Numbered from the stretch's first letter, positions 43,976-53,337 are shown. The stretch: DNA of 64,000 nt from Paenibacillus glycanilyticus NBRC 16618 (GCF_004000805.1 NZ_BILY01000010.1:123117-187116), one strand, 5' to 3'. The notes: generated by a model from the letters alone, not told the origin. Numbers and translations are program-made.

Positions 43976-44051
43976 TAAAAAAACCTATGATCTCCTCCCT
44001 GCCCGGAACTGGCGGCAATCCATCTTCCGGCGTACGGAGGAGACCACAGGA
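43976..44051 (-). terminator. Terminator of the asp23-amaP-DUF2273 operon
   Basis: Long stem CCTGTGGTCTCCTCC / GGAGGAGATCATAGG with an inner CCGG/CCGG region, followed on the minus strand by TTTTTTT. Starts immediately after the DUF2273 stop. Confidence 0.85.
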
Positions 44052-44288
44052 TTATCTAAACGGCCGATACCTTTCCATGAGCCATGACCAAAGCCTCTGC
44101 CAGGGCAGGATAGAACCGTTCTGCAAGTCCTTTTGTTTGCCAATCCAATAACCTACCGAGACGAGCAGTATGAAAAACAGCATGTCCCAAAAACCGGCAA
44201 ACAAGTACACGAATCCAAAAAACAGACCGGCGGCAGCGCCGACCGTCCGTTTCCCATAGACTGCCCAGTACTCCCTCCACATCGGCAT
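44052..44288 (-). CDS. DUF2273 small membrane protein
   Basis: 78 residues with a pair of membrane helices (GAAAGLFFGFVYLFAGFWDM, LFFILLVSVGYWIG) and a basic tail. DUF2273 genes typically sit beside asp23/amaP and their products are thought to belong to the same membrane-associated envelope-stress assembly. Lies 8 bp after amaP. Confidence 0.85.
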   Translation of the reverse strand: MPMWREYWAVYGKRTVGAAAGLFFGFVYLFAGFWDMLFFILLVSVGYWIGKQKDLQNGSILPWQRLWSWLMERYRPFR

Positions 44289-44296
44289 TCTCCCCT

Positions 44297-44854
44297 TTAC
44301 TCGACGCGACTTTTATTCGGTGCGGATTGAATGACGTTAGCGATATAGACGGCTACGTTCGTCACCGGAATGCCGGCGATTTCCTCCACATGATCCTTTA
44401 CGGCCTTCTGGATTTCCTCCGTAAGGCTAGGAATGGAGTTTTCCCCGTCTACCACCGCGCGCAAAATAATGTTGAGACCCGAATCGGATGCCTGAATCCG
44501 CGCTTTCAGATCCTTTACGCCGCGCTGCTTTCCGGCAGCCTTAAGAGCCAGATTCTCAATCGTCTCAATCGAGATACGAATATCGCCAAAGTCGGTACGC
44601 TGGTCGATCGACGGCGCCGAAGAGGAAGAACGTTTCAGCGATACAATAAAGAAGCGCAAGCTGAGTACGAGCAGAACCAGACCAACTACTATGGTTGTTA
44701 TCAGGAATGAGTCCGTACCGTAAAGCTCGCTGACCATATTATTCAAATCGTCTTCCCGTATCCACTCAAAACCGATACAGGCAATAAAGACGGATATAAC
44801 GCCGATGACTATACTGTAAATAAACAAGAACAGCTTGTCTATAATTCGGATCAA
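44297..44854 (-). CDS. amaP: Alkaline shock response membrane anchor protein AmaP
   Basis: Anchors Asp23 at the membrane in staphylococci. 185 residues from TTG at 44854, which has GAGGAGGC; the longer frame reads through the hairpin before it. Two membrane helices (about 6-30 and 52-74) precede a cytoplasmic Asp23-like domain (GDIRISIETIENLALKAAGK and VTNVAVYIANVIQ). Confidence 0.85.
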   Translation of the reverse strand: MIRIIDKLFLFIYSIVIGVISVFIACIGFEWIREDDLNNMVSELYGTDSFLITTIVVGLVLLVLSLRFFIVSLKRSSSSAPSIDQRTDFGDIRISIETIENLALKAAGKQRGVKDLKARIQASDSGLNIILRAVVDGENSIPSLTEEIQKAVKDHVEEIAGIPVTNVAVYIANVIQSAPNKSRVE

Positions 44855-44885
44855 CGTAACGCCTCCTCGCATTTGAGCGAATGAA

Positions 44886-44926
44886 AACCCCCTGGCGCGA
44901 AGCGGCATAACCATCACGAGGGGGTT
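44886..44926 (-). terminator. Hairpin between asp23 and amaP
   Basis: AACCCCCT and AGGGGGTT form an 8-bp stem with a 25-base loop, then TTTTC on the minus strand. Probably an attenuator that lets asp23 be made in excess over its anchor. Confidence 0.5.
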
Positions 44927-44956
44927 ATATGAATTCAATTCATTTGCGTGTATATG

Positions 44957-45364
44957 TTATTTCACGCGGAAATTCGAATCTTCTTCTTCCGGCTTGCTCT
45001 CCGTCTTGAAATGGACATCGTGAATATGTACGTTCACTTCAATAACGTTCAATCCCGTCATCATTTCAATGGAGCGTTTGACATTCTGTTGAATCTCCGA
45101 GGCGATCTCCGGAATCCGGTTGCCGTACTCCACGATAATCGACACGTCGACCGCGGCTTCCCGCTGGCCAACTTCAACTTTTACACCCTTGGATAAATTT
45201 TTGCGGCCAAGCAGCTCGGCGATACCGCCTGCAAAACCTCCGCTCATACCCGCTACGCCCTTCACTTCGACAGCAGCTAGTCCCGCGATAACTTCAATGA
45301 CTTCAGGGGCAATTTGAATCGTGCCAATGTCCGTTCTCTCATAATCTGCAGCAATCGTACTCAT
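44957..45364 (-). CDS. Asp23/Gls24 family envelope stress protein (YqhY-like)
   Basis: 135 residues: TIQIAPEVIEVIAGLAAVEVKGVAGMSGGF followed by the VKVEVGQREAAVDVSIIVEYG and GLNVIEVNVHIHDVHF core strands (abridged). Abundant cytoplasmic protein in this family; in B. subtilis YqhY is linked to control of acetyl-CoA carboxylase, and here too it lies beside accC. It has its own promoter and heads asp23-amaP-DUF2273. Confidence 0.92.
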   Translation of the reverse strand: MSTIAADYERTDIGTIQIAPEVIEVIAGLAAVEVKGVAGMSGGFAGGIAELLGRKNLSKGVKVEVGQREAAVDVSIIVEYGNRIPEIASEIQQNVKRSIEMMTGLNVIEVNVHIHDVHFKTESKPEEEDSNFRVK

Positions 45365-45395
45365 GATGGTTGTACACCTCCTTAAAGTTGCGCGC

Positions 45396-45427
45396 TCCAG
45401 GTATTTACCACGAGGTAAATACCGGAG
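45396..45427 (-). promoter_or_regulatory. Perfect palindrome in asp23 leader
   Basis: GGTATTTACC-ACGA-GGTAAATACC, extended by CTCC/GGAG, lies between the asp23 promoter and its ribosome site (about +20 to +50). No T-run follows, so it is an RNA hairpin or operator, not a terminator. Confidence 0.6.
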
Positions 45428-45452
45428 TGTTGCCTTCGCATCTTATTTCTAT

Positions 45453-45481
45453 ACTATAGCATTCGACGTGAAATATGACAA
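45453..45481 (-). promoter_or_regulatory. SigA-type promoter of the asp23 operon
   Basis: Minus strand TTGTCA (45476-45481), 17 bp, TATAGT (45453-45458). Lies right after the accC stop. Confidence 0.7.
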
Positions 45482-45498
45482 ACCAGGAGCAGATTGTA

Positions 45499-46863
45499 CT
45501 ATTCGGCTAATTCCGGCTGGTTAACGTCATATTCCTCGAGGAATTTAATATCGAAATTACCCTTCACAAAGACCGGGTGATTCAAGAGCTTCTGGTGGAA
45601 CGGAATCGTCGTCTTGATCCCGTCGATCGCAAACTCGGCAAGAGCGCGCTTCATCCGCGCGATCGCTTCTTCCCTTGTTCTGCCCCAAACGATCAGCTTC
45701 GCGATCATCGAATCGTAATGCGGGGAGATCGTGTAGCCCGGATATACCGCGCTATCCACCCGTACGCCCGTGCCGCCCGGCGGCAGGTAGAACGGAATCG
45801 GACCCGGAGACGGCATAAAGTTGCGTTCCGAATCTTCGGCGTTAATGCGGCATTCGATCGCCCAGCCGTTGATCTGGAGATCTTCTTGCTTGAACGACAG
45901 CGGGTTCCCTTCCGCTACGGAGATCATCTCTTTGATCAGGTCGACATTTGTAATCATCTCGGTTACCGGATGTTCAACCTGAATACGGGTGTTCATCTCC
46001 ATAAAGTAGAAGTTGCCGTCCGGACCAAGCAGGAATTCGAGCGTCCCCGCTCCCGCATATTGCACGGCAAGCGCCGCACGCACGGCAGCGCGTCCCATCC
46101 GCTCGCGCATGGCCGGCGTCAGAACCGGACAAGGAGCTTCTTCAACAAGCTTCTGGCGGCGGCGCTGCACGGAGCAGTCGCGCTCGAACAGATGTACGGC
46201 ATTGCCGTGCTTGTCGGCCATAATTTGAATTTCGACGTGCTTCATGCCCGTCAGATACTTCTCCAGGTAAACGCCGGCATTGCCGAACGCCTTCTGAGCT
46301 TCTTGCTGGGCTGTCGTAATTTGCTGAACAAGCGATTCCTCGTCTTCGGCAATACGAATCCCTTTACCGCCGCCGCCGGCTGTAGCTTTGATAATAACCG
46401 GATAACCGATGTCACGCGCAATACGGACAGCTTCATCCATATTTTCAATCAGACCGTCAGAGCCCGGAATAACCGGTACGTCGGCTTCCTTCATGGTTTG
46501 CTTGGCTACCGCCTTGTCGCCCATCTTGCTGATGGCTTCAGGGGAAGGACCGATAAACGTAATGTTGCAGGATTCGCAGATTTCTGCGAAGTCCGCATTC
46601 TCAGCCAGGAATCCATAGCCCGGATGCACGGCATCGCAGCCCGTAAGCGTAGCAACGCTCATCAGGTTGGTCAGGTTCAGATAGCTGTCCTTGGATGCGG
46701 TTGGACCGATGCAGTACGCTTCGTCTGCAAGACGTACATGCAGGGAGTCGCGGTCTGCTTCGGAATAAACGGCAACTGTGGAAATACCGAGTTCGCGGCA
46801 GGCACGAATGATGCGTACCGCGATTTCTCCGCGGTTAGCGATTAATACTTTTTGGAATTTCAC
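45499..46863 (-). CDS. accC: Acetyl-CoA carboxylase, biotin carboxylase subunit
   Basis: Carboxylates the biotin on AccB using ATP and bicarbonate. 454 residues from GTG at 46863 (GAGAGGAG upstream): [32 protein letters not shown] (ATP-grasp glycine loop), [15 protein letters not shown] (active site) and [13 protein letters not shown]. Lies 47 bp after accB; the partner of fatty-acid synthesis and of the branched-chain primers made by the bkd complex. Confidence 0.96.
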   Translation of the reverse strand: MKFQKVLIANRGEIAVRIIRACRELGISTVAVYSEADRDSLHVRLADEAYCIGPTASKDSYLNLTNLMSVATLTGCDAVHPGYGFLAENADFAEICESCNITFIGPSPEAISKMGDKAVAKQTMKEADVPVIPGSDGLIENMDEAVRIARDIGYPVIIKATAGGGGKGIRIAEDEESLVQQITTAQQEAQKAFGNAGVYLEKYLTGMKHVEIQIMADKHGNAVHLFERDCSVQRRRQKLVEEAPCPVLTPAMRERMGRAAVRAALAVQYAGAGTLEFLLGPDGNFYFMEMNTRIQVEHPVTEMITNVDLIKEMISVAEGNPLSFKQEDLQINGWAIECRINAEDSERNFMPSPGPIPFYLPPGGTGVRVDSAVYPGYTISPHYDSMIAKLIVWGRTREEAIARMKRALAEFAIDGIKTTIPFHQKLLNHPVFVKGNFDIKFLEEYDVNQPELAE

Positions 46864-46910
46864 GTTTGTACTCCTCTCAGGCAACAATTTCTCCAAATTC
46901 GGAGCTTGTA

Positions 46911-47408
46911 TTATTCCGGTTTAACAAGGAAGAGCGGCTGACCGTATTCAACCAGTTGACCGTTCGACACCAGAATCTCAACGATTTCGCCGCGAACTTC
47001 CGCTTCGAGCTCGTTCATCAGCTTCATTGCTTCAAGGATGCATACAACGCTCTTCTCGTTTACGCGGTCGCCTTCTTTAACGAATGCCGCAGCGTCCGGA
47101 GACGGGGAGCTGTAAAACGTGCCGACCATCGGCGATACAATCTGATGCAGGTTGTCCGTGTTGGGACGTGCTGCAGGCGTGCTGGTTTGTACCGCTGCCG
47201 CGGGAGCTTCTTGAACCGGCTGCGGTGCAAGTACAGGCGCCTGCGTATATGTATGCGTAATTGGGGCTGCAGCTTGTACATTCACCACTTCGGTTTTGCC
47301 AGGCTTGCGAATGAATAAGCGTGCTCCTTCGTTTTCGATCTCCAGCTCATGAACGGAAGTCTGATCAACCAGTTTGATCAATTCCTTAATCTCGCTCAAT
47401 TTGAACAT
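46911..47408 (-). CDS. accB: Acetyl-CoA carboxylase, biotin carboxyl carrier protein
   Basis: 165 residues: an N-terminal helical region ([20 protein letters not shown]), a Pro/Ala-rich hinge (about 55-85) and the biotinyl domain with the modified Lys in [20 protein letters not shown] precedes ATG. First gene of accB-accC. Confidence 0.97.
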   Translation of the reverse strand: MFKLSEIKELIKLVDQTSVHELEIENEGARLFIRKPGKTEVVNVQAAAPITHTYTQAPVLAPQPVQEAPAAAVQTSTPAARPNTDNLHQIVSPMVGTFYSSPSPDAAAFVKEGDRVNEKSVVCILEAMKLMNELEAEVRGEIVEILVSNGQLVEYGQPLFLVKPE

Positions 47409-47530
47409 GAATAGTTTTCACTCCTTAAAAGTTTCCGAAGCCTTCTGCTTCGTATGCGTTTTCTCAGATGGAAATAGCATTATTCAGTTTCGATGGATAA
47501 TCCTAGTTATCCTTTACATAACGTCTAACA

Positions 47531-47539
47531 TTATATCAT
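47531..47539 (-). promoter_or_regulatory. Extended -10 promoter of accB
   Basis: TGATATAAT on the minus strand is an extended -10 (TGnTATAAT; TATAAT at 47531-47536); no good -35. The leader to accB is about 115 bp; the rest of 47409-47705 holds the spoIIIAH terminator and nothing else that I recognise. Confidence 0.5.
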
Positions 47540-47662
47540 AAACGCGGCAGAACACGAATCAATTTTTTAACGCGGCCAGTCGCCAACGGATGCGCCATCC
47601 TTCCGCAAAGAAGCAGCGATGCGTTTCGAGTTGAAGAATGGGCGGCGAAAAAGCAAATAAAA

Positions 47663-47698
47663 AGAGGCCGGCCAGGGCATGAAACCCTGCCGGCCTCT
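47663..47698 (-). terminator. Terminator of the spoIIIA operon
   Basis: GAGGCCGGC-CAGGG and CCCTG-CCGGCCTC with loop CATGAAA; the minus strand continues TTTTTATTTGC. Very stable. Confidence 0.9.
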
Positions 47699-47705
47699 AC
47701 TTTCC

Positions 47706-48335
47706 TTATTTGATAAATTGCACGGAAACTTGGTCTGCGTCTACGCCCAATGTTTTCATAACCAGATCGATAATGTTTGCCGCTTGGCTCTTGTCGAGCT
47801 TGTCGCTTTCTACCAGAACCTTGTAGCCGTTGCCTTCTTCATTGACTATTGCCTGTTGGAAAGTCTTCATTAACTCGTTCTCGATGCTTGTCAATTTGGA
47901 GTTTTTCTCTTCCAGTTGGTCGAGCTGCGTAGCAGCTGCTTGCGCTTCTTTCGGATCCTGCAGATTTGTCATATCGCCCAATAATTTATCCTGCTGCGTG
48001 CTGTTCAGCTCGCTGCGCTTCTCTTCAACTTGGGCAAATACGCTGCTGTCCACCCCGCCTTGCGCGTCAATCTGGTCAAGCACCTGCTTGTCGGCATCCG
48101 AGATGCCGCTGTCTTTCGATCCGGACGCGTTGCCGGCAGGATCCACTTGATCCACGACGATCTGGCTGTTATTGCCTGACGACGCTTCAGTTGCTCCCGC
48201 CTTCTGCTCCTGCTGCGTGCCGTCAGAGAGCAAGTCTGGCGATTTGGTATCTTGCGTAAACAGGTAATACGCGGACAATACGACCATCAAACTAAGCATC
48301 GATACGAGCCAAATTGTTTGTCTTTTCGTGTTCAT
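47706..48335 (-). CDS. spoIIIAH: Stage III sporulation protein AH
   Basis: Mother-cell half of the SpoIIIAH-SpoIIQ channel that ties the mother cell to the forespore. 209 residues: one N-terminal membrane helix (TIWLVSMLSLMVVLSAYYL), a Ser/Gly-rich linker, a coiled region and the ring-building EscJ/YscJ-like domain at the C-terminus (NIIDLVMKTLGVDADQVSVQ). Last gene of the operon. Confidence 0.95.
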   Translation of the reverse strand: MNTKRQTIWLVSMLSLMVVLSAYYLFTQDTKSPDLLSDGTQQEQKAGATEASSGNNSQIVVDQVDPAGNASGSKDSGISDADKQVLDQIDAQGGVDSSVFAQVEEKRSELNSTQQDKLLGDMTNLQDPKEAQAAATQLDQLEEKNSKLTSIENELMKTFQQAIVNEEGNGYKVLVESDKLDKSQAANIIDLVMKTLGVDADQVSVQFIK

Positions 48336-48363
48336 AGAACACCCTCCTAATATTGGTTTATTA

Positions 48364-48996
48364 TCATTGCTTGCTTGGCGCTACGGAAATGCGGTTGGCC
48401 GGGACGTTTACGCCCTTCTCCACCGCGTCTATGATAAGGCGTCTCACGGTCTGGTTCTCGGCGCCTTTAGCGACGATCAGCACACCGCGAATGCTCGGAT
48501 TAATCGTCTTCGTCACGATCGGCTTCTGATCGCCCGCTACTTCAGCAATAACGACCTGGCCATCTTTGTTGATCGCCGTAATATGCCGCTTGCCTCCGTT
48601 GCGGTCGGTCTCATCCGTTATGGACTGCGACTCCTGATCCGTTCTGGCAACTTCAATTTCTTCCGTGGAATCGATCGTCACCAGAACGTCCACCGAGCCG
48701 ACGCCAACGATTTTCTCCAAAATCTCCTTCAGCCGGTTCTCCAGCGGCCCTTCGATTGCCGCAAACGGCGACGAGTCCGTCGATATCGAATTAGACGATG
48801 CGGCCGTATCCTGGGGAGGCGGGTTCGGCCCCTGGGTCAAGGTATCGACCTTGTCGAATTTGAGAAAGGAGTTCAGCAGCATGAGGGCCGCTCCAATACA
48901 ACCGATAACGAGAAGCAGCCTAAATGTCTTAACCCGCTTCGGACCACCCGGACCGCCGCCCACCATCGATTCCAGACCACTCAGCCATTTGGCCAC
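48364..48996 (-). CDS. spoIIIAG: Stage III sporulation protein AG
   Basis: 210 residues, GTG start. A single membrane helix (FRLLLVIGCIGAALMLLNSF) and an extracytoplasmic ring-building domain (LKEILEKIVGVGSVDVLVTI and GVLIVAKGAENQTVRRLIID). In B. subtilis it forms a large ring in the intermembrane space with SpoIIIAH. Confidence 0.95.
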   Translation of the reverse strand: MAKWLSGLESMVGGGPGGPKRVKTFRLLLVIGCIGAALMLLNSFLKFDKVDTLTQGPNPPPQDTAASSNSISTDSSPFAAIEGPLENRLKEILEKIVGVGSVDVLVTIDSTEEIEVARTDQESQSITDETDRNGGKRHITAINKDGQVVIAEVAGDQKPIVTKTINPSIRGVLIVAKGAENQTVRRLIIDAVEKGVNVPANRISVAPSKQ

Positions 48997-49017
48997 TGCG
49001 CTTCCTCTCCTTTTCCA

Positions 49018-49746
49018 TTAATCGCTATTCCCTGCCCGCTGCCTTATTTGAACGTTCGCTGAACGGATCCCCCAGCCTTCGGCCAGCAAGCTCCTGATCT
49101 CCTTGCTTTCGGTAGGGTTAACTTGCACCCAGCCATCACTAGCCTCTGACTTGCCTGCTTCCGCCTGCTGCTTATCGGTTCCGCCTGTTTCCGTCTGTAC
49201 GTCCACGTCTACCGAAATAGCGGAGACCTCTTTGACGTCCTCCTCATTCGGCTCAGCCGTTCCCGCAGGCCCTGCTTTCTCCGCCGGTAAAGTCACCAGT
49301 ACCGAAGCAATCGTTGGCGTTAATTTCTGCCCCTGCTTTTCCCAGTTCAAGGAAACGTCCACCGCCTCGACCGCCAGCTTCATTTGCTTGACTACCGCAT
49401 CCTTCATGGCGGCTTCCAGCGTCTGCTCCATTAATACCGCCGCGTCATTGTTTTGCTGCTTGTTAAGCTCATCCGCTTTTTTCTGAATATCGATCAGAGT
49501 GGGCATCTTCACCTCATGCTGCGGTTCAAGCTGGTCCCAGTGAGTGATTCCTTCCTTCAGCTTGGCATTAAAATCTCCTTGCAGCAGCCGAAGGATCGGT
49601 GACATGATCGTAAGCAAAATGAGAAGCCCTATGACCAGCCTTGCATAACGAAGCATCGCTTTGTTCGGAAGGAGCAGTTCGACGAATGCCGCCAGCATGA
49701 TAACCGCGATAATATCCTTCAGCCAGTCGCTGAGCCAAGCAATCAC
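49018..49746 (-). CDS. spoIIIAF: Stage III sporulation protein AF
   Basis: 242 residues, somewhat longer than the B. subtilis protein. Two N-terminal membrane helices (IIAVIMLAAFVELLLPN and LVIGLLILLTIMSPIL), a coiled middle, and an Ala/Glu-rich insertion (TETGGTDKQQAEAGKSEASD) before the C-terminal VNPTESKEIRSLLAEGWGI, a small ring-building-like domain. The insertion explains the extra length. Confidence 0.92.
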   Translation of the reverse strand: MIAWLSDWLKDIIAVIMLAAFVELLLPNKAMLRYARLVIGLLILLTIMSPILRLLQGDFNAKLKEGITHWDQLEPQHEVKMPTLIDIQKKADELNKQQNNDAAVLMEQTLEAAMKDAVVKQMKLAVEAVDVSLNWEKQGQKLTPTIASVLVTLPAEKAGPAGTAEPNEEDVKEVSAISVDVDVQTETGGTDKQQAEAGKSEASDGWVQVNPTESKEIRSLLAEGWGIRSANVQIRQRAGNSD

Positions 49747-49780
49747 GAATCCTCGCTCCCTTCGGTATGCTGCGCGGTCA

Positions 49781-51019
49781 TCATCGGACCATAAGAGCGG
49801 CGTTGCCCGCCGTGAGCACGATGGTAACGGCCAGAAAGAACATGAGACTGACGGCTGCGAGAGCGGCGAATACGTAGATCATCGTTTTGCCTATCGTTTG
49901 CAGGCAAGCGACGATGGGAGAATCGCCAAGCGGCTGCATCGCTGCGGCTGAGACATTGTAGATAAGCGCCAGGGTCAGTATTTTGATAGCCGGGAATGCG
50001 CAGAGAAACAGCAGAATAATAACGCCGGCAAGGCCGATCGCGTTTTTGGCAAGCAGGGAAGCCGAGATCACCGTATCCGCCGCATCCGTGAACATCCGCC
50101 CGACCACCGGAACGAAGTTGCCGGTGACGAACTTGGCTGTCCTCATCGTAATCCCGTCGGTTACCGCCCCTTTTGCCCCCTGCACCGAAAGCACGCCGAG
50201 AAACACCGTGACAAGCACCCCCATGATCCCAACTCCGACGTTCCGCAGCAGATTCGCCAGCTGGGTCACTTTGAACTTGTCTGACATGGCGCTAACGATG
50301 TGAAGGACGGCCGAGAAGAACAGCAGCGGGAATACAATGGTGTAGATGACGGTTCCAACCGTATGGATCATGAAAATGATCAGCGGATGCAGTATCGAAA
50401 CCGTCAACACGTTACCCATTGCAGCGAGCAAGGTCAGAAGCAGCGGCATCATGGCAAGCATGAACTGGATCATGGTGCCGATCGCATCCTTGGCATACCC
50501 GATCGCGACATGAAAGCTGTTGACGGCAATGATGATAAGCACCATGTAGGTAATCGAGTAAGCCACCTTGCTGACGGCATTGCGTTCGAAAGCGTTCTGC
50601 AGCGTTTCCAGCACCATACTGAATACCGTCAGCATAACGATTGTGACAAGCAGCTTGCCGTTATAAAGAACTTCATGAAAGAAGTAACCAAGCAATCCCT
50701 TGAATACGGTTGACAGCTTGAGGCCTTCACCGCCGGGCTTCAGCATTTCGAAGAAGCTCGGCATCTTCTCATCGGGAAAGTAACCGCCGTATTGTTCCTT
50801 CAGCTGGTTCCAGTAGTTCTCGACTGTTCCGGTGTCCAAGCCTTTCAGCTGGCTTTCCGTCAACTGATTCGTCATCGTCGTTTCGCTTTGCTGCTGCGTT
50901 GTTCCGTCTTCCGGCGCGTTTCCGGCAGCCGTAACCGGCGATACCAGAAGCATGCTGACCAGCCAGGCGATGCATACGAACGTGATCAAACGGACGGTAT
51001 ACTTATAGAGTTTGTTCAT
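49781..51019 (-). CDS. spoIIIAE: Stage III sporulation protein AE
   Basis: 412 residues, multi-pass membrane protein (about eight helices) with an N-terminal signal-like helix and an extracytoplasmic region containing ESQLKGLDTGTVENYWNQL. Most conserved parts are MLTVFSMVLETLQNAFERNA and FVTGNFVPVVGRMFTDAAD. Core membrane component of the feeding-tube complex. Confidence 0.95.
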   Translation of the reverse strand: MNKLYKYTVRLITFVCIAWLVSMLLVSPVTAAGNAPEDGTTQQQSETTMTNQLTESQLKGLDTGTVENYWNQLKEQYGGYFPDEKMPSFFEMLKPGGEGLKLSTVFKGLLGYFFHEVLYNGKLLVTIVMLTVFSMVLETLQNAFERNAVSKVAYSITYMVLIIIAVNSFHVAIGYAKDAIGTMIQFMLAMMPLLLTLLAAMGNVLTVSILHPLIIFMIHTVGTVIYTIVFPLLFFSAVLHIVSAMSDKFKVTQLANLLRNVGVGIMGVLVTVFLGVLSVQGAKGAVTDGITMRTAKFVTGNFVPVVGRMFTDAADTVISASLLAKNAIGLAGVIILLFLCAFPAIKILTLALIYNVSAAAMQPLGDSPIVACLQTIGKTMIYVFAALAAVSLMFFLAVTIVLTAGNAALMVR

Positions 51020-51023
51020 CCGT

Positions 51024-51419
51024 TCAACTCCCTGCCGGCAGCAGCCCGATTACAGTCTCGACAATGACGCTTATTATCGGAACCGCCATGACGAGAATAA
51101 GCACCTTGCCGGCGAACTCAATTCTTGATGCGATGCTTTCCTGACCGGCATCCCTTACAATCTGTGCGCCAAATTCAACGATGTAGGCGATACCGATTAT
51201 TTTCAGAATCGTCTTCAAGTAAATGGATGGTATGCCCGAGCGGTTCGCCAGATCCTCAAGAACTTTGATGACCGAATCGATTTTACCGATAAGAAAGATG
51301 AAGATAAAAAGCCCGGTAAAAGCCGCAAGCAGAAAGGCGAACAACGGCTTCTGCTCCCGGACAACAATGATGAGAATGGTGGCGATCAGCCCGAGGCCGA
51401 CGATCTGAATAATCTCCAA
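51024..51419 (-). CDS. spoIIIAD: Stage III sporulation protein AD
   Basis: 131 residues with about four membrane helices, including GLGLIATILIIVVREQKPLF and TILKIIGIAYIVEFGAQIVRD. Related to SpoIIIAC. Four bases separate its stop from spoIIIAE. Confidence 0.95.
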   Translation of the reverse strand: MEIIQIVGLGLIATILIIVVREQKPLFAFLLAAFTGLFIFIFLIGKIDSVIKVLEDLANRSGIPSIYLKTILKIIGIAYIVEFGAQIVRDAGQESIASRIEFAGKVLILVMAVPIISVIVETVIGLLPAGS

Positions 51420-51453
51420 CTCTATTCACCTACTTGCGGCTTCTCTAGACGTC

Positions 51454-51657
51454 TCACTGGAACAGGAAGATCGTCTTGATTTCTTGAAACAAATCGTTCA
51501 GCAGCCGAATGACCATAAATAGTACAACGACAAAGCCGATCAAGGTTACCCATTGCGCCATATCCTCTTTCCCCATCTGCTTCAGTACCGTATGAATCAT
51601 GCCAATGATAATTCCGATACCCGCAATTTGGAAAATAGCGCTCACATCCATGTTCAT
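51454..51657 (-). CDS. spoIIIAC: Stage III sporulation protein AC
   Basis: 67 residues, two helices: IFQIAGIGIIIGMIHTVLKQ and GKEDMAQWVTLIGFVVVLFM. Small membrane subunit, usual length 65-68. Confidence 0.95.
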   Translation of the reverse strand: MNMDVSAIFQIAGIGIIIGMIHTVLKQMGKEDMAQWVTLIGFVVVLFMVIRLLNDLFQEIKTIFLFQ

Positions 51658-51672
51658 TTGTGCGGCACCCCA

Positions 51673-52191
51673 CTAAACCATCAATATCACGACGAGCACG
51701 GCGATCAATACACCTAGGCTTTTCCACATTTTTTCATAGCGCGATTGATCCTCTCTTGCTGTGTCTTCCTCCGCCTTCAACTGGAGCAGCGCCAGGTGGA
51801 TATGCTTCAGCTGATCCTCCTTATCGCTGATGCCAAGGGTCGAACCAAGCCTCAGCATGACCGATTGCTCCGTCTGCCGAAGCGCCGTTAAGCCCCATCC
51901 GCTTGTCATCGCTTGCTCCCAGCTCTCGCGAAAGGTAAGCCCCTCAGGTCCCTGCACCCGGTCCGCGGTATCCCGAAACAGTTCAGCGAGCGGTTCCGGA
52001 ACAGCTTCCGCGGTCCTCTCCAGCGCTTCCGGAAGCGGAGTATGGCCATAGCCGATCTCCGTCTCGAGCCTTTGCAAGGCATGCGCCAGCTGGCGAAGCT
52101 GCCGCGGTCTCGCAGCAAGCCTGGCAGCCTGTTGAAAGCCGATCATCGTACCTGCGAAAAGGATGAGTACAGCGCCCAGCAGCTTGATCAA
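51673..52191 (-). CDS. spoIIIAB: Stage III sporulation protein AB
   Basis: 172 residues with an N-terminal membrane helix (LLGAVLILFAGTMIGFQ), a helical soluble part (RPRQLRQLAHALQRLETEI) resembling type II secretion GspF cytoplasmic domains, and a C-terminal membrane helix. Start is TTG overlapping the spoIIIAA stop (TTGA). Confidence 0.94.
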   Translation of the reverse strand: MIKLLGAVLILFAGTMIGFQQAARLAARPRQLRQLAHALQRLETEIGYGHTPLPEALERTAEAVPEPLAELFRDTADRVQGPEGLTFRESWEQAMTSGWGLTALRQTEQSVMLRLGSTLGISDKEDQLKHIHLALLQLKAEEDTAREDQSRYEKMWKSLGVLIAVLVVILMV

Positions 52192-53240
52192 GGGGCATCT
52201 CCCCTTTGCATTCCGGCGTATGTCCGCCCCTGCTCGCCTTTAGAGGTTGCGGCAGTAGGTTCCCTGGCGGCGGGAGGCAGCTTGTCTTTCAGATCGGCTG
52301 CAACAACCCTGTGCATGAAACCTTCCCCCGTCCGCTTAAGTTCAACGACGTAAGTAAAAGTACCGTCCTCGAGCAGCTGCTTCAGAACCGGTCTGCCTCT
52401 TGCATCCTGAAGATCGTAAGCATGAGCGGTTGCAATGACGCTGATTCCGGCATGGCTGGCTTCGCGGATCGCCTCTCCATCCTCTGGCCGGCCGATCTCG
52501 TCGGCGATAACCACTTCAGGTGACATGGACCGGAGAAGCATCATCATGCCTTCCGCTTTGGGACAGGCGTCCATAATGTCCGTCCGCGGTCCAACGTCAA
52601 AGGTCGGAATTCCTCTCACGCAAGCCGCGATCTCCGAGCGTTCATCCACAATGCCTACCTTGCGCCCGGACCAGCCTGCCGCATTCTCGAACAGTCCCCA
52701 ATGTCCGTAGCTGATCGAGCGGGCAATGTCGCGGACAATAGTCGTTTTGCCTTGCTGAGGAGGGGCGAGGATCAACGTCGAATGAACGGTCTTGCGGTTC
52801 TTGTCCAGCAGCTTGGGCAGCAGATTTCGCGCCGAACCGACTACTTCCCGGGCGATTCGGATGTTAAATCCGCCGATATCGCGTATCCCTCGTACATTGC
52901 CGCCGTCCAGAATCGTCCGGCCGGCAAGCCCGATCCGATGCCCGCCTGCTACAGTAATAAATCCCCTCTTTAACTCCTCTTCCATTGCGTATAGCGAATG
53001 ATTGGTTATTTTCTCCAGAAGCTTACGGCAAATATCGGCAGTTGGCTTGTACGCTCCGTCACTGCCCGCACGCAGAGTTCCGTCGGATGCGGCGAAACGG
53101 GACTGCCCCCGGATACCAAGCTCGAGCGGCCGGCCCTCGCGGATCCGAATTTCCTCTAAATGCTCCATAGCCGATTCGGGCAGCTTTTCCAGCACCGCCT
53201 TAAGCTCCGGCGGAAGCAGATGTATGACACGGTCCAGCAT
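52188..53240 (-). CDS. spoIIIAA: Stage III sporulation protein AA, secretion-type ATPase
   Basis: AAA+/type II secretion-like ATPase that powers the SpoIIIA-SpoIIQ channel. 350 residues: Walker A in LAPPQQGKTTIVRDIARSI, GIVDERSEIAACVRGI and Walker B EVVIADEIGRPED. The C-terminus has about 25 extra residues rich in Pro/Ala/Gly compared with B. subtilis. A SigE-type promoter lies upstream, and it heads the eight-gene operon. Confidence 0.95.
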   Translation of the reverse strand: MLDRVIHLLPPELKAVLEKLPESAMEHLEEIRIREGRPLELGIRGQSRFAASDGTLRAGSDGAYKPTADICRKLLEKITNHSLYAMEEELKRGFITVAGGHRIGLAGRTILDGGNVRGIRDIGGFNIRIAREVVGSARNLLPKLLDKNRKTVHSTLILAPPQQGKTTIVRDIARSISYGHWGLFENAAGWSGRKVGIVDERSEIAACVRGIPTFDVGPRTDIMDACPKAEGMMMLLRSMSPEVVIADEIGRPEDGEAIREASHAGISVIATAHAYDLQDARGRPVLKQLLEDGTFTYVVELKRTGEGFMHRVVAADLKDKLPPAAREPTAATSKGEQGRTYAGMQRGDAP

Positions 53241-53283
53241 GAGTCATCACTCCCGGATGAAAAGTCCTTCGTACGTACTCTTA

Positions 53284-53311
53284 TTTGTATGCTTGACCCT
53301 CATAAATATGT
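53284..53311 (-). promoter_or_regulatory. SigE-type promoter of spoIIIA
   Basis: Minus strand ACATATT (53305-53311), 13 bp, CATACAAA (53284-53291). Strong SigE match; the B. subtilis operon is SigE-controlled. Confidence 0.75.
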
Positions 53312-53337
53312 CCAACTTCTTGAAGATTGCTAGATTA

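Noticed and set aside
44855..44938. Upstream extension of amaP beginning MNSYNPLV
   Set aside because: It is encoded by the intergenic hairpin 44886-44926; TTG at 44854 has a much better ribosome site.
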